From the NCBI GenBank assembly GCA_963770635.1, contig CAVYQI010000004.1, forward strand, positions 372,001 to 436,000: a stretch of 64,000 bases of DNA. Reading direction: 5' to 3'. Source of the DNA: DASZIT01 sp963770635. Lineage in GTDB: Bacteria > Actinomycetota > Acidimicrobiia > Acidimicrobiales > RAAP-2. The translations under genes were made by a program, and so were the position numbers. Positions 56,291-64,000 of this stretch are shown in pieces (within the stretch, counting starts at the first letter, position 1; each line of letters begins with the position of its first letter). The notes under the pieces are model-generated. The model saw nothing but the letters and a program-made list of their open reading frames with translations. It searched no databases and was not told the DNA's origin.

Positions 56291-57061
56291 TTATCCGACC
56301 GGTTCGAGGAGCACGTCCTGCATCCGGTCGAGGTCGGCGGACGCCACCCCGGCTCCTACCGCCCACGATCGGGCACCCCCGTAGATGGCATGGAGCTCGG
56401 CGAGGAACCGCTCCATGGTGCCGGCCTCCACCGTGAAGCGGGAGGCGGGCACCTTCGACATCCCCGCCGAATAGGCCGGATCGGTTCGGATGCGGTCCAC
56501 GATCAGCTCCAACCGGTCAGCGGTGATCACGTAGTCGGCCACGATGACCTCCCGGTCGACACCGAGGATGTCCAGAACCAGGGCGGCCAGCACCCCGGTC
56601 CGGTCCTTGCCGGCGGTGCAGTGGAAGACCAGCGGATGGTTGGCGGGTTGGGCGACCAGCCCGAGGGCCTCGACCAGCGCCTCCCGCCCGGTGTCGAGGT
56701 ACCAGAGGTACCGTTCGGCCAGGTCGTCACCCGCGGGCGCGGGCGCACCCACGGCTTCCCCGGCGCCCCGGCGCACGACGGCCAGATGGTGGTACCGGAT
56801 CGCCTCGTCCCCGAGCAATCCCCGGCCGGTGTGCTCGACCTCCCCCGGAGTCCGGAGGTCGATGATGGTGGCGAGGCCGATTCCCCGGAGGATGTCCAGA
56901 TCCGCGTCGTCGAGCCGGTGAAGCCCGTCGCTCCGGAACAGCCGGCCGTACCGGGTGACCGCGCGGTTCCCGGCCGGGTAGCCGCCGAGATCGCGGAAAT
57001 TGAAGGCGCCGCTCAGGGGTACCAGCCGTTCGGAAGCCTCCACCCGGTCATCATGGACCAC
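56291..57061 (-). CDS. Tyrosine phosphatase (protein or phosphoinositide)
   Basis: This 256-residue phosphatase of the atypical PTP (MptpB/Y_phosphatase3) family has NFRDLGGYPAG near the N-terminus, LFRSDGLHRL, the general-acid region, and the P-loop HCTAGKDRTGVLAAL with the catalytic Cys and Arg. MptpB-type enzymes act on phosphotyrosine, phosphoserine and phosphoinositides. No signal peptide is visible. Confidence 0.9.
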   Translation of the reverse strand: MVHDDRVEASERLVPLSGAFNFRDLGGYPAGNRAVTRYGRLFRSDGLHRLDDADLDILRGIGLATIIDLRTPGEVEHTGRGLLGDEAIRYHHLAVVRRGAGEAVGAPAPAGDDLAERYLWYLDTGREALVEALGLVAQPANHPLVFHCTAGKDRTGVLAALVLDILGVDREVIVADYVITADRLELIVDRIRTDPAYSAGMSKVPASRFTVEAGTMERFLAELHAIYGGARSWAVGAGVASADLDRMQDVLLEPVG

Positions 57062-57297
57062 CGCGGGTCACTTGGGGTCGAATGTCGCCCCCCAGCGATC
57101 CTCTAGTACCATTCGCGCAGCATGAGCCCGCACGGGGCGCGCTTTCGGCCGAGAGAGCAACCCCGGATCTGTGATCGGTGCCGGCCCGGCGAAAGAAGGA
57201 TGTTCGCCGGGGCACCGTTTCCACGAATCCCGTCGACGTTCACCCGAGGCCAACGCCGAACCGTCACCCGAACCACAACCGCAAGGAATCCTCCCCA

Positions 57298-59667
57298 ATG
57301 AAATCGCTCGCTTCATGGTGTGTCCGCCATCGCCGGCTGGTACTGCTGTTCTGGCTGGTCGCCCTGGTCGGAGCGTCATTCCTCGCCAAGTCCGTCGGGA
57401 CGGCGTACTCCAACAGCTTCACCCTCCCCCACACCGAATCGACCCAGGCGCTGTCGCTCCTGCAGTCGGCGGCTCCCAAACAATCGGGCGACACCGAACA
57501 GATCGTGTTCCAGGCCTCCGGCGGCGCCAAGGTCACCGACCCCGCCGTCCAGGCCAGCGTGGATCGCATGATCACCAACGTGGCCACCGTGCCGCACGTG
57601 TCCAACTTCGCGCCGAAGCAGTGGTCGCCCTCGGCGTCGTCCAACATCAGCCCGGACGGCACCATCGGGTTCGTGACGGTGACCTTCAATCAGGAGAACC
57701 TCGGCGACAACACCTCGTTGGCCAAGCAGTTCGTGACCGCGGCCAAGACGGCCCAGGGACCGAACCTCAAGGTGGCGGTGGCCGGCCAGCTGGCCGAAGC
57801 CTCGAACCCGCAATCCTTCGGCGGCATCGGCACCCTGCTGGGGGTCTTCCTGGCCGCCATGGTCCTGGCCTTCATCTTCCGCTCCGGATTCGCCATGGCC
57901 CTTCCGCTGATATCGGCGCTGGCTTCGCTGGGCACCGCCATCGGCGTGATCGGGCTCTTGAGCCATCTGTTGAAGATGCCCCAGTTTTCGGTGGAGCTGG
58001 TCGCGCTCATCGGGCTGGGTGTGGGGGTCGACTACACGTTATTCATCGTGACCCGGCACCGACAGGGCCTCATCGCCGGTAACGACACCGAGGACTCGAT
58101 CGTCAACGCCGTCAACACCTCGGGCCGGGCGGTCCTGTTCGCCGGGATCATCGTGTGCATCGCGCTGCTCGGGATGTTCGCCCTCGGGGTGAGCTTCCTG
58201 TACGGCCTGGCGGTGGCCGCGGCCATCGGGGTTGCCTTCACCATGCTGGCCGCCCTCACCCTGCTCCCCGCTTTCCTCGGGTTCATCGGGCCGAAGGTGC
58301 TCAGCCGGCGTCAGAAGCGCGAGCTGGCCTCCACCGGCCCCCGGGTGGTCGGGAGCGGCAACACCGGTTTCTGGCCCCGGTATGCCGGACTCATCCAGCG
58401 CCATTCGGCGGTGCCGGCGGCGCTCGCCCTCATCGTCATCGTGCTGGTGGCCCTGCCGTTCTTCTCACTCCGGCTCGGCAATTCGGACCAGGGCAACGAT
58501 CCGACGTCGACCACCACCCGGCAGGCCTATGACCTCTTGGCTCAAGGCTTCGGGCCCGGCTTCAACGGGCCCCTGGAGCTGGTCACCGTCAATCCGGGTG
58601 CGGCCAACCGCCAGGTCATCGACCAACTTGCCAGCGCCGTCAAAACCCAGCCCGACGTCGCCGCGGTCTCCCCGCCGATCGTCTTTCCCGCCAAGAACGG
58701 CCAGCAGGTTTCGTTGGTGACGGTCTATCCGTCATCGTCGCCCCAGGACGGCGCCACCGCCACCCTGATCACCAAACTTCGGACCTCGACCATCCCGCAG
58801 GTGGTGTCCGGGTCGAACGTGGCCGTCTATGTCGGGGGCAACACTGCCATCTTCGCCGATTTCTCCAAGGTACTGACGTCGAAGCTCCCGCTCTTCATCG
58901 GGCTGGTGGTGGTGCTCTCCTTCTTGTTGTTGTCGTTGGTGTTCCGGAGCTTCATCATCCCCCTCACCGCCGCGGTCATGAACCTTCTGTCCATCGGGGC
59001 GGCGTTCGGGGTGCTGGTGGCCGTCTTCCAGTGGGGATGGCTGAGCGCCATCTTCGGGGTGAACCGGGCCGGACCCGTCGAGTCATTCCTCCCGGTCATG
59101 CTGTTCGCCATCCTCTTCGGGCTCTCGATGGACTACGAGGTGTTCCTGGTCAGTCGCATCCACGAGGAGTGGATCAAGTGCGGCGACAGCCGGGAGGCGG
59201 TCCGGAAGGGGCTGGCCGCCACCGGCAAGACCATCACCGCCGCCGCCCTCATCATGATCCTGGTGTTCGGCTCGTTCATGTTCGGCGGCCAGCGGGTCAT
59301 CAAGGAGTTCGGCCTGGGTCTGGCCGCCGGGATCTTCATGGACGCGGTGATCATTCGCATGACCATCGTGCCGGCCCTGATGTTCCTGTTCGGCAAGTCC
59401 AACTGGTGGTTCCCCGACTGGCTCGACCGGCACCTCCCCCACCTTTCGGCCGGGGGGAACAGGCAGAGCCCGAGCCCACCATCGAGCCCAGCCGGCCGGA
59501 GCCCGATCCGCTGCCGGTCTGAGACGGTCGCCTACGGCGCCATCCCGGAATCGACCCAGCCCCGGAACGCCTGCACCCGCTCGGTTGGCCAGGCGCCATC
59601 GCAGGGCATCGAACCGTCCTGCACCTTTTCGAGGATCGCGGATGCGTGGGTACGCACGTCGTCGTAG
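57298..59667 (+). CDS. MMPL-family RND transporter, C-terminal frameshift likely
   Basis: This RND-type exporter has a first helix LVLLFWLVALVGASFLA, an extracytoplasmic loop, five helices with GVGVDYTLFIVTRH, then a second copy with LSMDYEVFLVSRIHEEW. Such proteins export lipids or antibiotics using the proton gradient. As written the frame continues to 59667. However, a lost base in the G6 run at 59452-59457 would restore an acidic tail (EQAEPEPTIEPSRPEPDPLPV-like) and a stop at 59522, which also avoids overlap with the convergent gene. The start is the ATG at 57298. Confidence 0.88.
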   Translation: MKSLASWCVRHRRLVLLFWLVALVGASFLAKSVGTAYSNSFTLPHTESTQALSLLQSAAPKQSGDTEQIVFQASGGAKVTDPAVQASVDRMITNVATVPHVSNFAPKQWSPSASSNISPDGTIGFVTVTFNQENLGDNTSLAKQFVTAAKTAQGPNLKVAVAGQLAEASNPQSFGGIGTLLGVFLAAMVLAFIFRSGFAMALPLISALASLGTAIGVIGLLSHLLKMPQFSVELVALIGLGVGVDYTLFIVTRHRQGLIAGNDTEDSIVNAVNTSGRAVLFAGIIVCIALLGMFALGVSFLYGLAVAAAIGVAFTMLAALTLLPAFLGFIGPKVLSRRQKRELASTGPRVVGSGNTGFWPRYAGLIQRHSAVPAALALIVIVLVALPFFSLRLGNSDQGNDPTSTTTRQAYDLLAQGFGPGFNGPLELVTVNPGAANRQVIDQLASAVKTQPDVAAVSPPIVFPAKNGQQVSLVTVYPSSSPQDGATATLITKLRTSTIPQVVSGSNVAVYVGGNTAIFADFSKVLTSKLPLFIGLVVVLSFLLLSLVFRSFIIPLTAAVMNLLSIGAAFGVLVAVFQWGWLSAIFGVNRAGPVESFLPVMLFAILFGLSMDYEVFLVSRIHEEWIKCGDSREAVRKGLAATGKTITAAALIMILVFGSFMFGGQRVIKEFGLGLAAGIFMDAVIIRMTIVPALMFLFGKSNWWFPDWLDRHLPHLSAGGNRQSPSPPSSPAGRSPIRCRSETVAYGAIPESTQPRNACTRSVGQAPSQGIEPSCTFSRIADAWVRTSS

Positions 59668-59771
59668 GACCACAGATCGAAATGCCGGCTCATCGACTCT
59701 CGATCGCGCTCCCGGAAGAGCGGCTTGATGTCCGTCGCGTAGCTCGTCGGGTTGTCGTTCGTGGCGTCCAT
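59532..59771 (-). CDS. Conserved hypothetical protein, 79 residues
   Basis: The small protein has YATDIKPLFRERDRESM, FDLWSYDDVRTHASAILEKV and DGSMPCDGAWP. The DIxPLFRxxDxxSM and MPCDG(A/G)WP patterns resemble a widespread small family often found as a stand-alone or C-terminal domain. The single Cys may matter. It is 23 nt upstream of the phospholipase end on the same strand, not in the usual coupled order. The function is unknown. Confidence 0.65.
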   Translation of the reverse strand: MDATNDNPTSYATDIKPLFRERDRESMSRHFDLWSYDDVRTHASAILEKVQDGSMPCDGAWPTERVQAFRGWVDSGMAP

Positions 59772-59794
59772 CCGAGCATGGTAACCCTGGCCCG

Positions 59795-61368
59795 TCAGTG
59801 GGTCGGAACCCGCCGGGGGGCACCCGGTTCCTGGCTGGGCATCACCTGGACGGCGGCCATCGGGTAGGGGGGCTGACTGCTGTCGACCTCGAGGATGTCG
59901 GATTGCTGACAGCCCTCGGCAGTGACCCCGGCCACGGTGTCGCCGGCGGTGGACGGGAGGTTCGGTCGAGTGGTGTCGGCCGTTCCCATCTGCAGCGTGG
60001 AGGTCAGGTCTCCGACCGTCTTCCGTCGCCAGGCCGAGATGTTCGGTGCCTGCACCCCGAAGCGCTCCTCCAGGAAGCGCAGCTGGGAGGTGTGATCGAA
60101 CACCTCGGAGGCGACATAGCCGCCTCGGCTGAACGGGGACACCACCAGCATCGGGACCCTGAATCCCAGTCCCATCGGACCGCTCACGCCCTGGGCGTCG
60201 GCGGGTAGCGGGTGCACGGTCACGAACTCGCCCGGAGTCCCGCCGGCGGAGTAGGAGGGGGCACGTGATCGAAGAACCCGTCGTTCTCGTCGTACATGAC
60301 GAACAGGACAGTCTTCGACCACACCTCGGTGTTGGAGATCAGGGTCTGGAGCGCCTGGTCGATGAACCAGGCTCCGAGGGCGGGTGGCGCCGGCGGGTGC
60401 TCGTCATAGCCGAGGGGCGGGATGAGCCACGACACCTTGGGAAGGTTTCCGGTGCGGACATCTTGGGCGAAGTCGTTCGGGAAGGTGGGGACGAACGCCT
60501 TCTGATAAAGCGCGGAGGTCGGGTTCGAGTACTGGGAGAAATACGGAAGGATGGCGTCGGAGATGAGCATGACCAGGGGGGAGGTCACCCGGTATTCGGG
60601 ATCCGGTGGCGAGTAGACCTTCCATGACACCCCGGCGTCCTCCAGGACCTCGGGCATGGTCGGCCAATTGACGCTGAAGCGGGCATCGGGCGACGGGCTG
60701 GTGATCAACACTGGCCCTCCATGCTTCCCGTCGGGGTCGATGGTGCCTGACACCGACATCAGCCGATTGGGATGGGTCGGTCCCATGATCGAGCAGTGGT
60801 AGCCGTCGCAGATGGTGAAGGCATCGGCCAACGCGTAGTGGTAGGGGATGTCGGCCCGGGTGTGGTAGCCCATGGTGATGAGCCCGCTCGCCGGGCCTTC
60901 GTACTGGGCCGACGTATGGGTCGTGACGAATGCGTCCATGGTGCCGTTGTTCCGGCAGAGATGTTGGGGCAACCAGTTGTGGGTCAGGTCGTGGGTGCAC
61001 TCCCCGACGCCGGTGGCCACGTCCAGATGGAAGGGAAGTTGGCGGCCGGTCGGGGTCCGGGTGGTATTCCCGGGGAACGGCTGGGAGAACGCCCCCAGGC
61101 TGGCGCCCGGGTGATCGCCGAATCCCCGTACGCCCTTGTAGGCGCCGAAGTAGTGGTCGAACGACCGGTTCTCCTGCATGAGGAACACCACATGCTCGAT
61201 GGCCCCGAGGTCGGACCCGGCCGGAACCGTGGTGGCTGCCTTGTTCACCGTCGACGACGACCCGCAGGCCGCCGCGAGCACCCCCGCCCCGGTGGCCAGC
61301 GCTCCGGCCAGGAAGATCCGCCGGTCGAACGACGCCGCGCCCGCGCCTGTCTTCGTGCTGTCCCCCAT
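59795..61368 (-). CDS. Phospholipase C-type phosphoesterase, Tat lipoprotein, one frameshift
   Basis: The protein starts with a twin-arginine signal (FDRRIFLAGALATGAGVLAAAC) that ends in a lipobox, so it is exported folded and anchored. The PLC-type phosphoesterase domain has VVFLMQENRSFDHYFG, CDGYHCSIMGPTHPNR, MYDENDGFFDHVPPP and, after one frame change between 60241 and 60242 (a lost third base of an Ala codon), the segment MLVVSPFSRGGYV and DHTSQLRFLEERFGV. Repaired length is about 524 residues, normal for the PF04185-type family. It hydrolyses phospholipids outside the cell. Confidence 0.88.
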
Positions 61369-61609
61369 CATTCCCCCCTGCTGGATCCGGGCGGACGCCC
61401 GGTATTGCTTCACAGGAGCGTGACCGGAATGTGAACGTTGTGCAACTGATGTAGCCCTGGCCAGGAGGAGGACGCCATGAGCCGGCGATGCCGGGCCGAC
61501 CCGGGCGGCCACCCCCGGGGCCCCGGTCGGCCGCCTTGACATCGCGGCGGGATGAGGTCTTAGCTGATTTCGCCAACAAACCTGAACCTGCGAACAATTT
61601 GGGGGAATC

Positions 61610-63055
61610 ATGTCCGACTTCGTCATGACCATCGGCGGCGACTCCGTCCCGGCCGGAGAGTCCTTCGGCGTGCACAATCCCGCCACCGGCGAGGTCTTCG
61701 CCCATGCCCCGGAGTGCAGTCGCACCCAGCTTGACGCCGCCTTCGACTCGGCGGCCAAGGCCTACCCGGATTGGAAGGCCGATGAGGCGACCCGCCGGGC
61801 AGCACTTTTGAAGATGGCTGACGTCCTCCTCGCCTCGGCCGGGGAGATCGCCCCGGTGCTCACCGCCGAACAGGGCAAGCCGCTCGGCGACGCCAACATC
61901 GAGGTCTTCGCCGCCGCCATCTGGTGCCAGTACTTCGCCAACCTCGAGACCCCGTCGCAGACCATCCAGGACGATGCCGACGCCCTGGTCGACGTGGTCC
62001 GGCGCCCGCTCGGCGTGGTGGCCGCCATCACCCCCTGGAATTTCCCGCTCACGCTGGCCTTCTGGAAGATCGCCCCGGCGCTGATGGCCGGCAACACCAT
62101 GGTGCTCAAGCCGTCGCCCTTCACTCCCCTGGCCACTCTGAAGACGGCGGAACTGCTGCGCTCGGCGCTACCCCCCGGGGTGCTGAACGTGGTCAGCGGC
62201 GGCGACGACCTCGGCGCCTGGATGACCGGTCACCCGGTGCCCCGGAAGATCAGCTTCACCGGTTCCATCGAAACCGGTAAGAAAGTGGCCCAGTCGGCGG
62301 CCCCGGATCTCAAGCGGGTCACCCTCGAGCTCGGTGGCAACGACCCGGCCATCGTCCTGGACGGCACCGATCCCGCCTGGGTGGCCAGAGCCATCTTCGC
62401 CGGCGCCTTCAACAACAACGGCCAGGTGTGTTCGGCCATCAAGCGGGTCTACGTGCCGGAGAACCTCTACGACGACGTGGTCGACGCCCTCGCCTCCCAC
62501 GCATCGTCGACCAAGGTGGGAGACGGTACCGAGCCCGATTCCCAACTGGGCCCGATCAACAACGCGCCGCAGTACGAACGGGTCAAGGAGTTGGTGGCCG
62601 ACGCCATCTCCGGCGGGGCCAAGGCGGTGACCGGAGGCCACCCGATGGACCGTCCCGGCTATTTCTTCGAGCCCACCATCCTGGCCGGGCTCACCGACGG
62701 CACCCGGATCGTCGACGAGGAGCAGTTCGGCCCGGCGTTGCCGGTGATCTCCTACCGCGACGTCAACGACGCCGTCGAGCGGGCCAACGCCACCCATTTC
62801 GGGCTGTCCGGATCGGTGTGGGGCCCCGACGTCGACCGGGCCTCGGAGGTGGCCGGCCAACTCGAGTGCGGCACCGCCTGGGTGAACACCCACCTCGCCC
62901 TGGCGCCGGCCCAGCCCTTCGGGGGCTTCAAGTGGAGCGGGATCGGGGTCGAGAACGGACCCTGGGGCCTCAACGAATTCACTGAGCTCCAGGTGGTGCA
63001 CCGTTCCCGGACGGCCGACGGCCTGAACATCTCCACCGCCGGGCTCGTCTCCTAG
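61610..63055 (+). CDS. Aldehyde dehydrogenase
   Basis: This 481-residue ALDH has TPWNFPLTLAFWKIAPALMAGN, FTGSIETGKKV, LELGGNDPAIV, the catalytic Cys in NNNGQVCSAIKRVYV, and EEQFGPALPVISY. The close of the protein (FGGFKWSGIGVENGPWGL) is like the aldehyde/succinate-semialdehyde dehydrogenase branch. GGGGG precedes the ATG by 4 nt. It is divergent from the phospholipase. The substrate is unknown. Confidence 0.92.
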   Translation: MSDFVMTIGGDSVPAGESFGVHNPATGEVFAHAPECSRTQLDAAFDSAAKAYPDWKADEATRRAALLKMADVLLASAGEIAPVLTAEQGKPLGDANIEVFAAAIWCQYFANLETPSQTIQDDADALVDVVRRPLGVVAAITPWNFPLTLAFWKIAPALMAGNTMVLKPSPFTPLATLKTAELLRSALPPGVLNVVSGGDDLGAWMTGHPVPRKISFTGSIETGKKVAQSAAPDLKRVTLELGGNDPAIVLDGTDPAWVARAIFAGAFNNNGQVCSAIKRVYVPENLYDDVVDALASHASSTKVGDGTEPDSQLGPINNAPQYERVKELVADAISGGAKAVTGGHPMDRPGYFFEPTILAGLTDGTRIVDEEQFGPALPVISYRDVNDAVERANATHFGLSGSVWGPDVDRASEVAGQLECGTAWVNTHLALAPAQPFGGFKWSGIGVENGPWGLNEFTELQVVHRSRTADGLNISTAGLVS

Positions 63056-63122
63056 GGACCCCGCCGGGAGGGGCCGATAACCCCGGACGGTCAGGGGCCG
63101 AACGGCGCCCGGAGTTCCTTCG

Positions 63123-63135
63123 ATAGTCTAACTAT
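63123..63135 (+). promoter_or_regulatory. Perfect palindrome over the start of the MarR gene
   Basis: ATAGT-CTA-ACTAT (63123-63135) directly abuts the GTG start at 63136. TAGTCT inside it could be a -10 box placed 6 nt before the start, giving a leaderless mRNA. The palindrome would then be the autoregulatory MarR operator. Confidence 0.5.
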
Positions 63136-63606
63136 GTGAGTTCCAAAGCAGCGGGTGAGCACGCCCGGGTACGAGAGCGGGAAACCGTCGGTCGCACGGC
63201 CGCCTGGATGGCCAAACAGGTGGAGCTCGGCCTCGGCTCGGTCGACCTGTCGCTCCCCCAGTACCGGGTGCTGGGTCTCCTGGACGAGAGCTCCGCCTTC
63301 TCCTCGGCGTTGGCCGAACGGCTGGCGGTCCGCCCGCCCAGCATCACCGCCATCATCGACGGCCTGGTGGCCCGCGGGCTGGTCGAGCGCCGTCCCGACG
63401 AGTCGGACCGGCGGCGGGTGGACCATGCCCTCACCGAGACCGGGCTGACGGTGCTCACCGCCGCCGACGCCGCCGTCTCCGCCCGACTCGGCGACATCGC
63501 CGGGTGCCTCGACGATCCGGTCGAGACCGAGCGCGCCCTCGACGGGCTGGCCACCTGGCGCCACGCCTTCATCGCCTACCGGGCGGCCCGGAGCTCGGGC
63601 CCATGA
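63136..63606 (+). CDS. MarR-family transcriptional regulator
   Basis: This 156-residue winged-helix protein has LSLPQYRVLGLLDES, SALAERLAVRPPSITAIIDGLVARGLVERR and the wing RPDESDRRRVDHALTETG. The stop overlaps the ATG of an ABC exporter gene (ATGA), so regulator and transporter form one unit. A palindrome abuts its start. Confidence 0.9.
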   Translation: MSSKAAGEHARVRERETVGRTAAWMAKQVELGLGSVDLSLPQYRVLGLLDESSAFSSALAERLAVRPPSITAIIDGLVARGLVERRPDESDRRRVDHALTETGLTVLTAADAAVSARLGDIAGCLDDPVETERALDGLATWRHAFIAYRAARSSGP

Positions 63607-64000
63607 ACGTCCCCACGTTCCGCCGCCACCATCGTGGCATTTCCGAACCGGCCACCGAGTTCATCCCGATGGCCGAGGTCGCCCGCAACGACGCCCCCCG
63701 GGCCACCATCGACCCCGACAAGTCACTGTCGTGGTTGCGCCGGGCCCTACCGGTGATGAAGGCCCATCAGGGGATGTTCGTCACGTCATTGGTCCTGTCC
63801 TTCTTCGGGCTCGTCCTCCAGATCCAGATCCCGAACCTGCTTGGCAACGCCATCGACAACTCCATCGTCGGCCACACCACGCCGCTCAACCACTACGTGT
63901 GGTGGATCATCGGCCTCGGATTGGTTGGCGGGATCTCCGGCTACATCGCCCGCCTCTACCTCTTCGAGACCGCCTACAACATCGAGTACGACCTTCGGAA
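63603..64000 (+). CDS. ABC transporter permease/ATPase, N-terminal part
   Basis: The visible 132 residues contain a charged N-terminus, a helix GMFVTSLVLSFFGLVLQIQIPNLLGNAIDNSI and a second hydrophobic pair (WWIIGLGLVGGISGYIARLYLFETAYNIEYDLR). This is the start of a type I ABC exporter transmembrane domain with the ExxR-type coupling region near the end. The ATPase domain lies outside the window. It is coupled to the MarR gene, typical of multidrug exporters. Confidence 0.85.
   Translation, partial: MNVPTFRRHHRGISEPATEFIPMAEVARNDAPRATIDPDKSLSWLRRALPVMKAHQGMFVTSLVLSFFGLVLQIQIPNLLGNAIDNSIVGHTTPLNHYVWWIIGLGLVGGISGYIARLYLFETAYNIEYDLR

Noticed and set aside
61500..61540. GC-rich inverted repeat between the phospholipase and aldehyde dehydrogenase genes as a terminator
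   Set aside because: It lies between two divergent genes where no transcript should end, and it has no T-run. It may only reflect base composition.

Overview
This window is high-GC DNA with frequent GTG starts, a leuA leader attenuator, type-2 IleRS and LeuA, an Rpf-like muralytic protein and a mycofactocin cluster. Together these point to an actinobacterium. The catabolic, soil- or water-type gene content and the hopanoid-type genes would suit an uncultured Acidimicrobiia-like lineage, but the class is only an inference. No rRNA, tRNA, CRISPR array or insertion sequence was seen.

Layout. 0-9.9 kb: the edge of an acyl-CoA ligase gene, an MFS exporter, an epoxide-hydrolase-like enzyme, a Sir2 deacylase, an HAD phosphatase, two SRPBCC proteins and an aldehyde dehydrogenase / SDR / glutamine-synthetase-like trio. 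9.9-11.9 kb: leuA, preceded by a 12-codon leader peptide with three consecutive Leu codons and an intrinsic terminator. 11.9-32.6 kb: mixed metabolic genes, including ileS, a Fpg-family glycosylase, an FGGY kinase, a DUF4242-cyclase fusion, a TSUP permease with an Rrf2 regulator, a YihY membrane protein, an amidohydrolase, and an HpnA-like epimerase coupled to a class III aminotransferase. 32.8-35.7 kb: a secreted lipase and a glycine-rich secreted protein. 35.8-50.2 kb: the mycofactocin region. 50.7-64 kb: an Rpf-like protein, a cold shock protein, a cobalamin-receptor-like protein, two MarR regulators next to transporters, a tyrosine phosphatase, an MMPL exporter, a Tat-exported phospholipase C, an aldehyde dehydrogenase and the start of an ABC exporter.

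The most interesting locus is the mycofactocin island. A divergent mftR and an NDMA-type zinc alcohol dehydrogenase lie on one side. On the other runs a translationally coupled series: mftA, mftB, mftC, two FadH/OYE flavoenzymes, an ETF alpha subunit, a FixC-like dehydrogenase, a FixX-like ferredoxin, an ETF beta subunit, mftE, a mycofactocin-type SDR and mftF. The series suggests one unit that makes the redox peptide and also carries a dedicated route for passing its electrons to the respiratory chain. No mftD (lldD-like) or mftG (GMC oxidoreductase) gene is present in the window.

Sequence quality. From about 32.8 to 46.0 kb nearly every long gene is broken by many frameshifts. Almost all of those examined share one signature: a third codon position is written twice (or three times) with different synonymous bases, or is missing. 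This is best explained as a consensus built from mixed strains, not as gene decay. The encoded proteins read as conserved, full-length families once these sites are repaired. Two similar single lesions occur near 59.45 and 60.24 kb.
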